DNA of 64,000 nt from Haladaptatus paucihalophilus DX253 (lineage in GTDB: Archaea > Halobacteriota > Halobacteria > Halobacteriales > Haladaptataceae): contig NZ_AQXI01000001.1 of assembly GCF_000376445.1 (NCBI RefSeq), positions 342,962 through 406,961 of the forward strand, in the 5' to 3' direction. Shown piece after piece: positions 53,036-62,682 of this stretch (positions are counted from its first letter, which is position 1; each line of letters opens with the position of its first letter). The notes beneath the pieces were generated by a model. That model searched no databases. It had not been told where the DNA came from and was given only the letters and a program-made list of their open reading frames with translations. Position numbers and translations under genes: made by a program.

Positions 53036-54069
53036 CCGCTTCCCTCCAGCATGTTCTCTCCGTCATCCCCGGTTATCGTGAGGAACACCTCTTCGAGGTC
53101 GGATTCGTTCGACGAGACGGATTCGATGGCGACGCCGCCGTCGCGGAGGATATCCACGACGTCGTACAGTCGTCGTGGCGTTTCGACGGCGACGGTGAAC
53201 TCGGTGCGGTTGTCGGACGTCTTCCACCGGCTGGTTTCGTAGGTCCCCTCGACGGTTTCCCGGTGGGAATCCGGCAGACGACCTTCGAGCACGACCCGAT
53301 AGGTCCGCGTATCGAACAGGTCCGAGAGCGCGTCCACGGGACGATCGACGACGATTGACCCCTCGTTCATGATGATAACGCGGTCGCACAAGCTCTGTAC
53401 GACGTCCATGTTGTGACTGCTGACGACGATGGTTCGGTCGTGTTCGTCGACGAGCGTCCGCAAGTCGCGTTGGAGGTCGCGGGCCGCCTCCACGTCGAGT
53501 CCGAGCGTCGGTTCGTCCATGAAGACGACCGGCGTATCGCGCGCCAAGGAGATGGCGAGCGAAACCTTCTGTTTCATCCCCCGCGAGAGGTCCTTGACGA
53601 CCTCGTTCGCCTTGTCGGTGAGCCGCAACTGCTCCAACAACTCGTCGTGTTGGTCTCGAACCGTCTTCGGGTGGATACCCTGCAAACTGGCGAAGTAGTC
53701 GAGGTTTTCCCGCACCGTCAACCGCCAGTACGCGTTTCGATTGCCTTCGAGGACCGCGCTGACGTTCTCGTACGCGCCTCGGTAATCGTCGTGAACGTCG
53801 ACGCCGTTGATGTGAACCGACCCGTCCGTCGGAATCAGCAGTCCGAGCGTGGACTTGATGGTCGTCGTCTTCCCCGCCCCGTTCGGTCCGAGAAGTCCCA
53901 CGATGGTGCCGGACTCGATGTCGAACGAGACGTCATCGACGGCGGTGATGGCGTCTCCATCCCGCGTCGAATACTCCTTTGTCAGATGTTCCACACTCAC
54001 GGCGATTTCGTCCGTGGCCGAATCGGACGGCGAAGGAGTGTGGTCCGTGTCCATTTCGAGCGTGCCCAT
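53032..54069 (-). CDS. ABC exporter ATP-binding protein
   Basis: 345 residues from the ATG at 54069; 54054 is an alternative. Walker A LGPNGAGKTTTIKS, signature LSRGMKQKVSLAISLA, Walker B PVVFMDEPTLGLD and the switch His in VVSSHNMDV. The 90-residue C-terminal extension (VVLEGRLPDSHRETV onward) resembles that of multidrug/NodI-like subunits. Pairs with the downstream permease. Confidence 0.92.
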   Translation of the reverse strand: MGTLEMDTDHTPSPSDSATDEIAVSVEHLTKEYSTRDGDAITAVDDVSFDIESGTIVGLLGPNGAGKTTTIKSTLGLLIPTDGSVHINGVDVHDDYRGAYENVSAVLEGNRNAYWRLTVRENLDYFASLQGIHPKTVRDQHDELLEQLRLTDKANEVVKDLSRGMKQKVSLAISLARDTPVVFMDEPTLGLDVEAARDLQRDLRTLVDEHDRTIVVSSHNMDVVQSLCDRVIIMNEGSIVVDRPVDALSDLFDTRTYRVVLEGRLPDSHRETVEGTYETSRWKTSDNRTEFTVAVETPRRLYDVVDILRDGGVAIESVSSNESDLEEVFLTITGDDGENMLEGSG

Positions 54070-54244
54070 TAGTACCAAAGAGGTTTAGTGACGTTACTTT
54101 TGAAAGTTTCGATGGTGAATACGATTCTCCCACCGAGTGATTAAAACAGTGCATCGGGCTGGTTTCAGCGGCGCTCCGGGAGGATTAAGTACCGGCCGGG
54201 GCTACGGCCCAATAGTAATGAGCGCCGGGATAACTATCTCCTCG

Positions 54245-55663
54245 ATGTCTACGTACGCCATTCTCGGTTGTGGGAGCGTCGGCTACGCCGTCGCCGAGGA
54301 ACTCGTTGCACAGGGGAAGGAGGTTCTCATCGTCGACAGGGACACCGACCGCGTTGAGGCGCTCCGTGACCAGGATTTGAACGCACAGGGGGGAGACATC
54401 CGCGAGGAATCGGTCGCCGAAGAGGTCGGCGACCGCGACGTCGTGCTCATTCTCTCCTCGGACGTCGCCGCGAACAAGGAAGCCGTCTCGAACCTGCAGG
54501 CACGTGGCGGCGAGCGGTTTACCGTCGTCCGAGCGAGCGACCCGGTGTCGGCCGACGAACTCACCGAGATGGGTGCCGACGTGGTTATCAACCCCTCGTC
54601 GGTCATCGCCAACTCCGCGCTTCGGTCGCTCGAAGCGGGCGAGTTGGAGTACAAGGCGCGACAGCTGTCCGGCGTCATCGAGGACACGTCGAAAAAACTC
54701 GCGGTGCTCACGCACGACAACCCGGACCCCGACTCCATCGCCAGCGCCGCCGCGCTCCAGACCATCGCCGAAAGCCTCGGCGTCGAGGCGGACATCCTCT
54801 ATCACGGCGAAATCGGGCATCAGGAGAACCGCGCGTTCGTCAACCTACTCGGTATCGAACTCCTTCAACGGGACGAGGTTGACGTCGAGAGCTACGACAC
54901 GTTCGCCCTCGTGGACCACATGCGGGCGACGCAACCCGAACTCGACCACCCGGTCGATATCCTCATCGACCACTACGAACCCGATTCGGAGTACGAGGCG
55001 GAGTTCTCCGACGTTCGCCCGAACGTCAGTTCCACCTCGACCATCATGACGAAGTACGTGCAGGAGTTCGACATCAACCTGAGCGAGGAAGTCGCCACGG
55101 CGCTCCTGTACGGCATCCGGGCGGAAACGCTCGACTTCAAGCGCGACACCACGCCCGCCGACCTCACCGCGGCGGCCTACCTGTATCCCTTCGCCAACCA
55201 CGACACGCTCGAACAGGTAGAGTCGCCGTCGATGTCGCCCGAGACGCTCGACGTACTCGCGGAGGCCATCACGAACCGCGAAGTACAGGGCAGTCATCTC
55301 GTCAGCAACGCGGGCTTCATCCGCGACCGCGACGCGCTGACGCAGGCCGCACAGCACCTCCTCAACCTCGAAGGCATCACGACGTCCGCCGTCTTCGGTA
55401 TCGCCGACGACACCATCTACCTCGCCGCGCGGTCGAAGGACATTCGGATGAACATCGGCAACGTCCTGCAGGACGCCTTCGACAACATCGGCGAAGCCGC
55501 CGGTCACTCCACGCAGGCCAGCGCGGAGATTCCGCTCGGCATCTTCACCGGCATCGAGACGAACGAGGACAACCGCGATACGCTCCTCTCGCTCACCGAG
55601 GAAGCCGTCAAAAAGAAACTGTTCGACGCGATGGGCGTGGATGGAGAAACGAACGGAAATTAG
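54245..55663 (+). CDS. TrkA-N/DHH-DHHA1 phosphoesterase protein
   Basis: 472 residues from the ATG at 54245 (MSTYAILGCGSVGYAVAEEL); 54218 is an alternative start nine codons upstream. An NAD-binding Rossmann domain (about 1-120) is fused to a DHH phosphoesterase (THDNPDPDSIASAAALQTIA; ALVDHMRA; ILIDHYEPDSE) and a DHHA1 domain (LAARSKDIRMNIGNVLQD). Archaeal members may cleave cyclic dinucleotides or short oligonucleotides and sense NAD. The divergent ABC operon is upstream. Confidence 0.85.
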   Translation: MSTYAILGCGSVGYAVAEELVAQGKEVLIVDRDTDRVEALRDQDLNAQGGDIREESVAEEVGDRDVVLILSSDVAANKEAVSNLQARGGERFTVVRASDPVSADELTEMGADVVINPSSVIANSALRSLEAGELEYKARQLSGVIEDTSKKLAVLTHDNPDPDSIASAAALQTIAESLGVEADILYHGEIGHQENRAFVNLLGIELLQRDEVDVESYDTFALVDHMRATQPELDHPVDILIDHYEPDSEYEAEFSDVRPNVSSTSTIMTKYVQEFDINLSEEVATALLYGIRAETLDFKRDTTPADLTAAAYLYPFANHDTLEQVESPSMSPETLDVLAEAITNREVQGSHLVSNAGFIRDRDALTQAAQHLLNLEGITTSAVFGIADDTIYLAARSKDIRMNIGNVLQDAFDNIGEAAGHSTQASAEIPLGIFTGIETNEDNRDTLLSLTEEAVKKKLFDAMGVDGETNGN

Positions 55664-55953
55664 ACGACCGCTTCTTCTTCGCCGTCTTCGGATTGCTTCA
55701 GTCGTTCCACGACGTCGTTGACGAGGATGACGTCGCCGACCGCGCGTACCCACCGATACGGGATGATGACGCCGCGTCCGCCCTGAATCCGCTTGCCGAA
55801 TAGTTCGTCGTTGATGCCGCCGAGCGCGAGGCCGGTCACGGCGATTTCGTTCAGGTCGAGTCGAACGTCGTCGACCTCTCCAACGAAGACGCCGTTGTTG
55901 GAGTACACCTCGCGGCCGACGAGCGTGGTGATTTCCTCTGGGGTTCCGTCCAT
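55660..55953 (-). CDS. PRC-barrel domain protein
   Basis: 97 residues. EEITTLVGREVYSNNGVFVG, VDDVRLDLNEIAVTGLALGG and GRGVIIPYRWVRAVGDVILV form a PRC barrel, as in 16S-maturation-related and cell-division proteins of archaea. Ends with an acidic EDGEEEAVV tail. Tail-to-tail overlap of 4 bases with the DHH gene. Confidence 0.85.
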   Translation of the reverse strand: MDGTPEEITTLVGREVYSNNGVFVGEVDDVRLDLNEIAVTGLALGGINDELFGKRIQGGRGVIIPYRWVRAVGDVILVNDVVERLKQSEDGEEEAVV

Positions 55954-55979
55954 ATGAACGTGGATGGTATGCGCGGGCC

Positions 55980-57113
55980 TTAACTCTTGGCAGATACCGT
56001 ATCGAGGACATCTTCGAACGCGTCCAATCCCTCCTTCACCGTCGCCGTATCGAGGCCGAGACTCAAGCGGAAACGGTCGCTATCGTCGAAAAAGCGGCCC
56101 GGAACGACGAGGATGTCCTCCTCCCACGCGGCCGCCGAAACCTCGTCGCCGTCGGCCGACTCGTGGGCGAAGAAACCGTAGGTACAGCCCGATGGAACGT
56201 CCCCGGAGAGGTCGTCGCGCTCGGCGACGAACGACGCGAGGAGTTCCCGGTTGGCCTCGATTCGCTCGCGCGAACCGTCCGCGAGGTCGGACTCGGCGTA
56301 CAGCGCACGGCGGGTGAGGGCCATCCCGGGTGCCGAAATCGCCGGAACGTGGAACATGACCGACCGCGCACGCGAGACGAACTCGGCGTCGGCGACGAGC
56401 CACCCGACTCGAACCGGCCCGAACCCGAGGAACTTGGTCATCGAGTTCGTGACGACCGTGTTCGGGAGGTCGGCGGCGGTCGGGCCGCCGAACACGCTGG
56501 CCTCGCCGTTCGCACAGAAGGGTGCGTACACCTCGTCGACGAGGAGGGTCGCGTCGTTGTCGGCGGTAATGCGGCTCGCCTCGGCGAGCGTCTCCCGACT
56601 CGCCCCGCGTCCGCTCGGGTTGTGGCGGTTCGTGACGACGACACAGCACGTCTCCTCGTCCATCGCCGCTTCGATTCGTCCGGGGTCGAGTTCGTATCCG
56701 TCCTCTTCCGGCCGTCGGAACCGGTCCACCGTGGCACCGAGGCCGTCGGGCGTCGCCACCAGCGGTTCGTAGCCCGGTTTTTCCACCATCACTCGGGGGT
56801 CCCGATGCTCGTCGTCCGCCTCGTCTGTCTCCTCGTCCGCGTTCGCGTCGTCGATTGCCGCCGCCATGGCGACGAAGTTGGCGTGGGTCGCCCCGGCCGT
56901 GACGAGGACGTTCTCCGTCCCCACGTCGTAGGCGTCGGCAATGATGGTTTCGAGGTCGAGGTCGTCCGGCGGAGACGGGAGGGCTTCGAGTTCGGGCGGG
57001 ACGATGCCGTCCGGTTCCGGGACCGCCCGCCGAAGGTCGCTCGACCCGAGGTCGTGGGTCGCGGCCTCGGGACGACCGGTAATCCACTCGAGATAGTCGA
57101 TATGCGGGAACAT
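55980..57113 (-). CDS. PLP-dependent aminotransferase, class I/II
   Basis: 377 residues. VLVTAGATHANFVAMAAA, VVVTNRHNPSGRGASRET, TLLVDEVYAPF with the PLP Asp, and the Schiff-base Lys in TNSMTKFLGFGPVRVGW; RFRLSLGL holds the substrate Arg. The acidic insert ANADEETDEADDEH is haloarchaeal. Specificity unclear; candidate for a capreomycidine-synthase-like or alanine/aspartate-type enzyme. Monocistronic. Confidence 0.85.
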   Translation of the reverse strand: MFPHIDYLEWITGRPEAATHDLGSSDLRRAVPEPDGIVPPELEALPSPPDDLDLETIIADAYDVGTENVLVTAGATHANFVAMAAAIDDANADEETDEADDEHRDPRVMVEKPGYEPLVATPDGLGATVDRFRRPEEDGYELDPGRIEAAMDEETCCVVVTNRHNPSGRGASRETLAEASRITADNDATLLVDEVYAPFCANGEASVFGGPTAADLPNTVVTNSMTKFLGFGPVRVGWLVADAEFVSRARSVMFHVPAISAPGMALTRRALYAESDLADGSRERIEANRELLASFVAERDDLSGDVPSGCTYGFFAHESADGDEVSAAAWEEDILVVPGRFFDDSDRFRLSLGLDTATVKEGLDAFEDVLDTVSAKS

Positions 57114-57178
57114 GGCGGGGGCTACGAGTACGAGGGTCTTAACGTTCGGGAAGGGTGCAAAGCGCGTCGTCGAAGGAA

Positions 57179-57613
57179 TCAGTCGGTTCGTATCGCGTGT
57201 GGCATCGACCTCGCGTCCGCCGCGAGCGAGTCGAACCGGTCGCGGGCGTCTTCGGCCATCGGATAGACCCCGTGGTAAGGGTCGGGGTCGTCGTCCACCC
57301 CGGAAACCGTTCGGATGGCGTCCGCGATGGACTCGTAGTTGTCGCCGACGATATCGCCGACCAGCGTCGGCACGCCCGCCCGCTCACAGAGTTCGCGGGC
57401 CGCGTCCCGCCCCACGTACACCCGTTCCTCCTCGCGTTCCGCGAGCACCAACGCGAACGGCGTCTCGTCGAACTGAGCTTCGAGGAACGACTGGGCGGCG
57501 TCGTCGTCCCACGGAACCGCGCCCACGCCGCGAACCCGTCGGAGCGCGGACGCGGCGGCCGAGCAGAACGGACAGTCGCCGTCGAAGACGAGCACAGCGT
57601 GATAGTCGGTCAT
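57179..57613 (-). CDS. DCC-family thiol-disulfide oxidoreductase-like protein (DUF393)
   Basis: 144 residues. The hallmark FDGDCPFCSAAASALRRV (D-x-x-C-x-x-C) is at residues 10-27, followed by RVYVGRDAARELCER. The redox pair is present. It is encoded on the same strand as ferredoxin and ferritin-like genes downstream of their ends, so an iron/redox setting is suggested. Confidence 0.82.
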   Translation of the reverse strand: MTDYHAVLVFDGDCPFCSAAASALRRVRGVGAVPWDDDAAQSFLEAQFDETPFALVLAEREEERVYVGRDAARELCERAGVPTLVGDIVGDNYESIADAIRTVSGVDDDPDPYHGVYPMAEDARDRFDSLAADARSMPHAIRTD

Positions 57614-57718
57614 GCGATTCGGCGTACGTGATTTTCGCGGAAAAGCGTTCTCGCACCGGGAAAGACGGAATCGAAGGAAAGCCGAGCGAACGAGGAGAGC
57701 CGCGAGCGCGTTCGTCCC

Positions 57719-58081
57719 TCACCGCTTCGAACGTCCGGGCGGTTGGTCGTGTTCGGCCCGAACGTCGAGCATCTCCTCGTACTGGCAGGCTTCGAACGCG
57801 AGGTCCGAACGCGGTTTCGCGGTGCACGGCAGAATCATGTCTTCCTCACGGTCCTCCTCGTAGTAGCGCCGGGCGTCCGACTGGTCCACGTCGCCGGAGA
57901 GCAGTTCGGCGGCACAGGTCGTACACCAACCCTGTTGACAGTCGGCGGGGAGCCACACGCCGCTCTCCCGCGCGGCGGCGAGGAGGTATTCGTCCTCGGG
58001 CACGTCTATTTCCACCGTTTCGCCCGCCTGCTCCACGTCGCACTCCTCGGGGACCTCGATTTCGACGGTGTAGGAGCTCAC
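57719..58081 (-). CDS. Plant-type 2Fe-2S ferredoxin
   Basis: 120 residues. Cluster ligands in DCQQGWCTTCAAELL (C-x4-C-x2-C) and the fourth Cys in MILPCTAKPRSDL. The body is very acidic (EDEYLLAAARESG; RYYEEDREEDM). Haloarchaeal ferredoxin lacking the N-terminal helical insert of the main Fdx; the 50-base gap to the ferritin-like gene suggests a shared transcript. Electron carrier. Confidence 0.9.
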   Translation of the reverse strand: MSSYTVEIEVPEECDVEQAGETVEIDVPEDEYLLAAARESGVWLPADCQQGWCTTCAAELLSGDVDQSDARRYYEEDREEDMILPCTAKPRSDLAFEACQYEEMLDVRAEHDQPPGRSKR

Positions 58082-58131
58082 GGGAGTACTTACGATCGAA
58101 GAAAAATGTGGGTGTCGGCCTTCGTGGTTCC

Positions 58132-58758
58132 CTACGCCGACTCGTTGAAACTGTGGTTCTTGGAGTACGGCGCGTCGCCGGGTTGGTCCCGGACGAAGTG
58201 ACCGGCCGGGTTAACTTCGTCGTCGCGTTCCATCGAGAGCAGTTCGATGAACCACGCCTCGTGGTCGATTTCTTCCTGTAGAATTCGGCTGGCCATGTCG
58301 TACGTCCGCGGGTCACAACCTTGGGTCATGTCACAGACTTCGGACCACGTTCGAATCGCACACCGTTCGGCTTCGAGAAGGACTTCGAGGATGTTCTCGG
58401 CCGTCGGGTCGTCCGGCAGTTCGGCGTGCGGACAGCTCGCGCGGTCCATGAAGTCGCCGATGTTCACGGGGATGTGGCCGCCGAGTTCGTACACCCGCGG
58501 CATCACGAGTTCGAAGTGAGCGCGGTCTTCGAGACGCGCGTCCTCGGTTATTTCCTTGTAGTCCTCGTGACCCGCGAGGTGGGTGCGGAGATTGGTGTAG
58601 TAGTAGTACGTGGAGAACTCAGCCCCGATAGCGTCGATGAGCGTCTCACGAATTTCTTCCGGGTCCCCACCCCGCTCCCGAATGACCTGCATACCGACTC
58701 GGTCGCTCGTGTCGCCCGGCGATACGCTTCCGGAACCGTGTTTCTTGTCGTCTGACAT
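58132..58758 (-). CDS. Ferritin-like DpsA-type iron storage/protection protein
   Basis: 208 residues from the ATG at 58758, chosen because AGGAGG lies just upstream. Four-helix bundle with di-iron Glu/His residues: [59 protein letters not shown] and [16 protein letters not shown]. The last two carry E-x-x-H-like ligands. It binds and oxidises iron to protect DNA. Charged Ser/Gly-rich N-terminal tail. Confidence 0.85.
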   Translation of the reverse strand: MSDDKKHGSGSVSPGDTSDRVGMQVIRERGGDPEEIRETLIDAIGAEFSTYYYYTNLRTHLAGHEDYKEITEDARLEDRAHFELVMPRVYELGGHIPVNIGDFMDRASCPHAELPDDPTAENILEVLLEAERCAIRTWSEVCDMTQGCDPRTYDMASRILQEEIDHEAWFIELLSMERDDEVNPAGHFVRDQPGDAPYSKNHSFNESA

Positions 58759-59184
58759 AGTTTCTGACCTCCTCATAGCACAGGATTCCAATTTCCTTAA
58801 GATTTTCTTCTGAATACTGGCCAAAATTTTCAAGTAAGCAAAAACAATTTGCATATTATTCGTTTCGGCGGAGTTTCCCACCTCGGAACGTTACCGACCG
58901 GTAGTGGGAGGTGGAACGGAGAAATGTACGCGTTGAGCGGTCTCCACCACGATTACGGACGGCGACGAATTTACCCGTAATCGGTAATTACTCAAGAGGG
59001 AAGTTCGCATTGAACCATACACTTCCCGGTGGGCGACTGGCCGACGTGAATAACCCCCCACTTCCGGGAGCAACGCCCCCATACCGTCTGCTTTCTCTTG
59101 GGGTGATGCGGGAAATTCCAATTTATTTCCTATAATTATCATTTAGAAAAAGCTATCGTCGGGCGGTTCCTCCGGACTGATGCG
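58759..59184. other. 426-base divergent spacer of ferritin-like and DUF7503 genes
   Basis: Holds a strong Shine-Dalgarno (GAGGAGGTC on the minus strand, 58766-58774) for the ferritin gene and AT-rich promoter sequence from 58780-58860. A pair of interleaved palindromes sits near 58952-58991 (ATTACGG/CCGTAAT and GTAAT/ATTAC). A TATA-like CCTATAAT near 59129-59136 precedes the DUF7503 gene. No other gene supported. Confidence 0.5.
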
Positions 59185-59319
59185 ATGTCCGAAAGTAATG
59201 ACACGTTAACGACGTACCTCGAGGAGAACCCACGAATGATCGGCGTGCTGTTCGCCATCTGCCTGCTGCTCACGCAGACCGGTAGCGTGGCGGCGGCGGC
59301 GGGCGGAACGATTCGATAA
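59185..59319 (+). CDS. DUF7503-type micropeptide with one membrane segment
   Basis: 44 residues, too short for usual gene callers. MSESNDTLTTYLEENPRM then IGVLFAICLLLTQTGSVAAA and a short Gly/Thr tail. The pattern ENPRMIGVLF...Q-G is shared by a family with many copies in haloarchaeal genomes (DUF7503, from memory). A promoter-like CCTATAAT lies about 50 bases before the ATG. It ends 9 bases before the convergent CHAT gene. Function unknown. Confidence 0.7.
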   Translation: MSESNDTLTTYLEENPRMIGVLFAICLLLTQTGSVAAAAGGTIR

Positions 59320-59328
59320 TCACCGTTA

Positions 59329-61404
59329 TTATAGCAGTCCCAGATTTAATTCGGTCGACCACGTGATGTCGCCATCGACGATCACCGGTATCTGTTCGAG
59401 GCGGAGAAACTGAACCAGCGTCTCCTTGTCCACCGAGAACGTGCTCACCTCCCCGCCGCTCAAAAAGTAGGTGTCGATGTCGTTGATGAACGGAGTGAAG
59501 AGGGCACCCATCCCAGACTCGACCGTCGGATACGTCAGTATCCGCAGTTCGTAGCGCCCGTCGTTTCCGTCCGCGTCCAGATGGCAGACGAACGGTGTCC
59601 CGCTTTCGCTCTGGGCGATTTCGATGCTCCCGTCACCGACGACGATGTACTGATTACCGACCATCCGCTGGTCCCGAACGATGGTGAGCGCGGACCGAAG
59701 AGAGAAGCCCCGGTTCAGGAGTCGTGCGATGGTTCGACCGACCGCTATCGCGCTCTTGTTCGTGATTTCGCTGTAGGTGACGACGCCGCCGATACTCCCG
59801 GAATCGATGAGTTCGAGCCCCTGTTCGTACGACCGACACCCGTTCAACAAGAAGGTATCGACCGCAACGCCGTCGACCGATCCGACGTCGAGTTTTCCGT
59901 CCCGACAAATGAAATGGCCGTCCTCTACGTGACCGATGTAGTGGAGGAAGTCGGTTGGGGTGGCGAGTACCGACGCCAGTTCGTCCACCGAGAGGTTCCG
60001 ATGAACGTCGATGTCGAACGCAAGTTCGTCCCGTTTCCCGTAGAGTGCGTCCCCCGCGTCGTACTCCGCGCTCATCTCCGGTTCGTTACACACCACCGTG
60101 ATGTCGATACCGTCGGTCGAGGACGAGCGCTCCAATCTGTTCTCGAACGCGCGTTCTATCAGCTTGTTCGCGCCGATGGGCATCCCCTCGCCGAGCCACG
60201 CGCGTTCCAACGAATTCGTCGAGGTCGGCGCGACGTACCGGCCGGGGTCGGCGGGACGGTCCTCCCGTCGTGATCCTCCGCCGCGCAGAAAACTGTCGAT
60301 CGGGTCGGGAATCTCCGGTGCCGGTTCGTGGCGCTCGTCCTCTCTCGGCGACGAGATGAACGAAAGGTTGTTCACCAGATACGGAATCGACCGGACGTTG
60401 GCGATATCGTCCGTAACCGTCGTCGACAACAACCACGTCGGGACGTGCTCCCGAACGACGTCGAACGGAATATCGAGATACGTTTCGAGTTGCTCGGCGA
60501 GGTCCAGTTCGTACAACTCGTCGAACGAGAGGTCGAGAAGCGGTTCTATCACGCGTCGCTCGTGAAGCGGTATCCGATACAATCCCTCGGTCCGCGTCAC
60601 ACAGTCGAAAAACAGCGACTGCGCGAGAACCCGTTCGATTTCTCCCTCGTATCCCCGTTCGTGGTGGTCGAGGGGGTGAACGAAGCCGCGGTCCGTCACG
60701 AGCCTCGGTTCGTCGCCCGGAACCACGGTCGCACCGAGATAATACGCGAGGGTGCTCGCCGAATATATCATCGGTAGTTCGGGAGGAAGCTCGATTCGGA
60801 CCCCCGTCTCCGGCGGCGAGAGTTCGTCAGGGACGTGCAGTTCGTCCCCGAGTTCGATTCGAGGGGGATGGCCCCTGAGCGACGGGAGCGACCGCTCGCA
60901 GCTCAGCGTCTTCAACGCCGACCCGAACGTCGAAACAGCGGTCATCACGTCCCGTGGGTCCGTCGTCGTCGTCACCGTCGCTTCGGGCTGTTCGTGATAG
61001 GACCGCGCGCCGATTCGAACCCGCGTCTCCGTGCCGAAGTCGAACGCCATGTGCTCCGCCGACGACGCGAGGGTCATCTCGCCGGAGACGCGCAGGTAAA
61101 TTCGGATGGGTGCGTTCAGTTCGACGAGGTACTCCCCGTCGGGAAACTGTTCGTACGAAAAATCCTCGGCTTCCCGCAGGAAGGCCCCGTCGATACTACG
61201 GACGTGCGTGATGACGACGTACGGCAGCATGAGGCTGTCCGTCGTGACTTCGACCGCACTGTCCACCGGGAAGTGAAATTGGTCGGTATCCGTCGGTCGC
61301 GGGGCGACGGTGGCTGACGTTCGAATGGGGAACTGTCTCCGATGAATCGGGTCGACGACGGTTACTCCCGGGAAGTCCGAACTTCGGCGAAATATCGGCT
61401 TCAT
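59329..61404 (-). CDS. CHAT-domain caspase-like protein
   Basis: 691 residues, no signal or membrane helix. The C-terminal third has the CHAT (clan CD) pattern: the catalytic His in DFLHYIGHVEDG (His492) and the Cys in FLLNGCRSYEQG (Cys523), followed by GGVVTYSEITNKSAIAVGRT and GFSLRSALTIV. The N-terminal 400 residues are acidic and beta-rich with no recognised domain; a short linker of Arg/Asp/Pro separates the two. In other prokaryotes CHAT proteases cleave specific partners in defence or signalling. The AUG at 61404 suits this frame. Confidence 0.8.
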   Translation of the reverse strand: MKPIFRRSSDFPGVTVVDPIHRRQFPIRTSATVAPRPTDTDQFHFPVDSAVEVTTDSLMLPYVVITHVRSIDGAFLREAEDFSYEQFPDGEYLVELNAPIRIYLRVSGEMTLASSAEHMAFDFGTETRVRIGARSYHEQPEATVTTTTDPRDVMTAVSTFGSALKTLSCERSLPSLRGHPPRIELGDELHVPDELSPPETGVRIELPPELPMIYSASTLAYYLGATVVPGDEPRLVTDRGFVHPLDHHERGYEGEIERVLAQSLFFDCVTRTEGLYRIPLHERRVIEPLLDLSFDELYELDLAEQLETYLDIPFDVVREHVPTWLLSTTVTDDIANVRSIPYLVNNLSFISSPREDERHEPAPEIPDPIDSFLRGGGSRREDRPADPGRYVAPTSTNSLERAWLGEGMPIGANKLIERAFENRLERSSSTDGIDITVVCNEPEMSAEYDAGDALYGKRDELAFDIDVHRNLSVDELASVLATPTDFLHYIGHVEDGHFICRDGKLDVGSVDGVAVDTFLLNGCRSYEQGLELIDSGSIGGVVTYSEITNKSAIAVGRTIARLLNRGFSLRSALTIVRDQRMVGNQYIVVGDGSIEIAQSESGTPFVCHLDADGNDGRYELRILTYPTVESGMGALFTPFINDIDTYFLSGGEVSTFSVDKETLVQFLRLEQIPVIVDGDITWSTELNLGLL

Positions 61405-61483
61405 TACTGTTCTGTAGGTTGGCTCGCTATGCGGTACTTCGCAGACATCTCATATTCTGACAGGGACCGACGGGCGGGAACCG

Positions 61484-62434
61484 TTAGAGGGGGAACCACG
61501 TGGTCGTATAGTCCGTGTCGTGTAGATGCCACCGTTGCATCGGACCTCGCGCACCGACCTTCAGTTCGATTGTTCCGTCGAACAGCGGTTCGACGGCTCG
61601 AACGGGTGCGGAGTCGTATGCGCCCGGGAAGAGATACTGACCCAAGCCGGACACGTCTTCGACGGTCTTCGTAACGTCTCGCACGAACTCCTCCACCGAG
61701 GACGCCGACTTCTCCTCCGAGAGGAACTGTAATGAATCGAAACAGAATCGAAGCTGACCCGGTTCGAACCCTTTTTGCCGATATTGGAGTTCGAAGATGT
61801 CGTCCACAATCGCGGTTTCGAACTCGTCGAGCGACCCGACGACCGGCGTCACGGACGGTCTGTTCTGTCGGTTCTGCGGTCGTACTTCCGTCGCGGAACG
61901 TACCGCCGCTTCGTAGGTGAGGATGTGAGCGTGGTCGGTGTCGGCGGTCGCGCGTTCGAGACGCCCCCGGGCCGTGTCCGTATCTCGTCCGTAGAGCGCG
62001 AACAGATGCGTTCTGCCGTACTCCGGCTCGCCCAAGAACTGCGCGCTCAACTCGTCGAAAACGTCGGCCGGAACGTCGCCCGTGAGCAGTACGTTCCCCC
62101 CGGACCGTTTCAATCGCCCGAGTTCCGACTCGATTTCTATCGTTCCGTCGCTGCTGACCGTGACGTAGTGACCCGCGAACGTGAACGTCACTTCGCCGTT
62201 CGCGCGCGGCGTTCCGTCGACGAGGGGTCGAAACAAGTCCTCCAGCGCGTCCGGGTCGATACGTCCGTACAGCGATTCTGGGACGTCGGTCGCACTAACC
62301 CGAGCACGGTCCGCCATCTGCTGGACGATATACGTTCCCAGCGGCACCCTGCTCCCCCAATCGTACTGCAGCCTCGCCGGTTCCTCGACGCCGCACATGA
62401 ACGGCAGGGCAGCATCATCCTCCATCGAACCCAT
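61484..62434 (-). CDS. HalOD1 plus DUF7504 signalling protein
   Basis: 316 residues. An N-terminal HalOD1 domain (about 25-100: VQQMADRARVSATDVPESLY, ITFTFAG-like VTFTFAGHYVTVSSDGTIEI) precedes a RecA-like DUF7504 region (GGNVLLTGDVPADVFDELSA; RFCFDSLQFLSEEKSASSVE; QRWHLHDTDYTTTWFPL). No P-loop is seen, so it likely binds rather than hydrolyses. Same strand as the CHAT gene, 79 bases apart, so it may be one transcript. Confidence 0.78.
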   Translation of the reverse strand: MGSMEDDAALPFMCGVEEPARLQYDWGSRVPLGTYIVQQMADRARVSATDVPESLYGRIDPDALEDLFRPLVDGTPRANGEVTFTFAGHYVTVSSDGTIEIESELGRLKRSGGNVLLTGDVPADVFDELSAQFLGEPEYGRTHLFALYGRDTDTARGRLERATADTDHAHILTYEAAVRSATEVRPQNRQNRPSVTPVVGSLDEFETAIVDDIFELQYRQKGFEPGQLRFCFDSLQFLSEEKSASSVEEFVRDVTKTVEDVSGLGQYLFPGAYDSAPVRAVEPLFDGTIELKVGARGPMQRWHLHDTDYTTTWFPL

Positions 62435-62682
62435 AATCTGGTATCGGTAGTAGCTGAACGGCTAAAAGCGCTTGTGCTGGTTTTGCGTTATATCAACTAA
62501 CGGTATCGAAATCCAACTCGACGAGAAACCGGATTCCGTACGGGTATCCTCCATACGACCGTATATCGAACCATAGAAACAACCCAACTGACATCTATTG
62601 CGAACCCGATGAAGAACGAGCAACTGCCGGAGGATAGTTCCACCATCGGGTGATTCATGCGTATTACTGTAGTAGAACTGGT

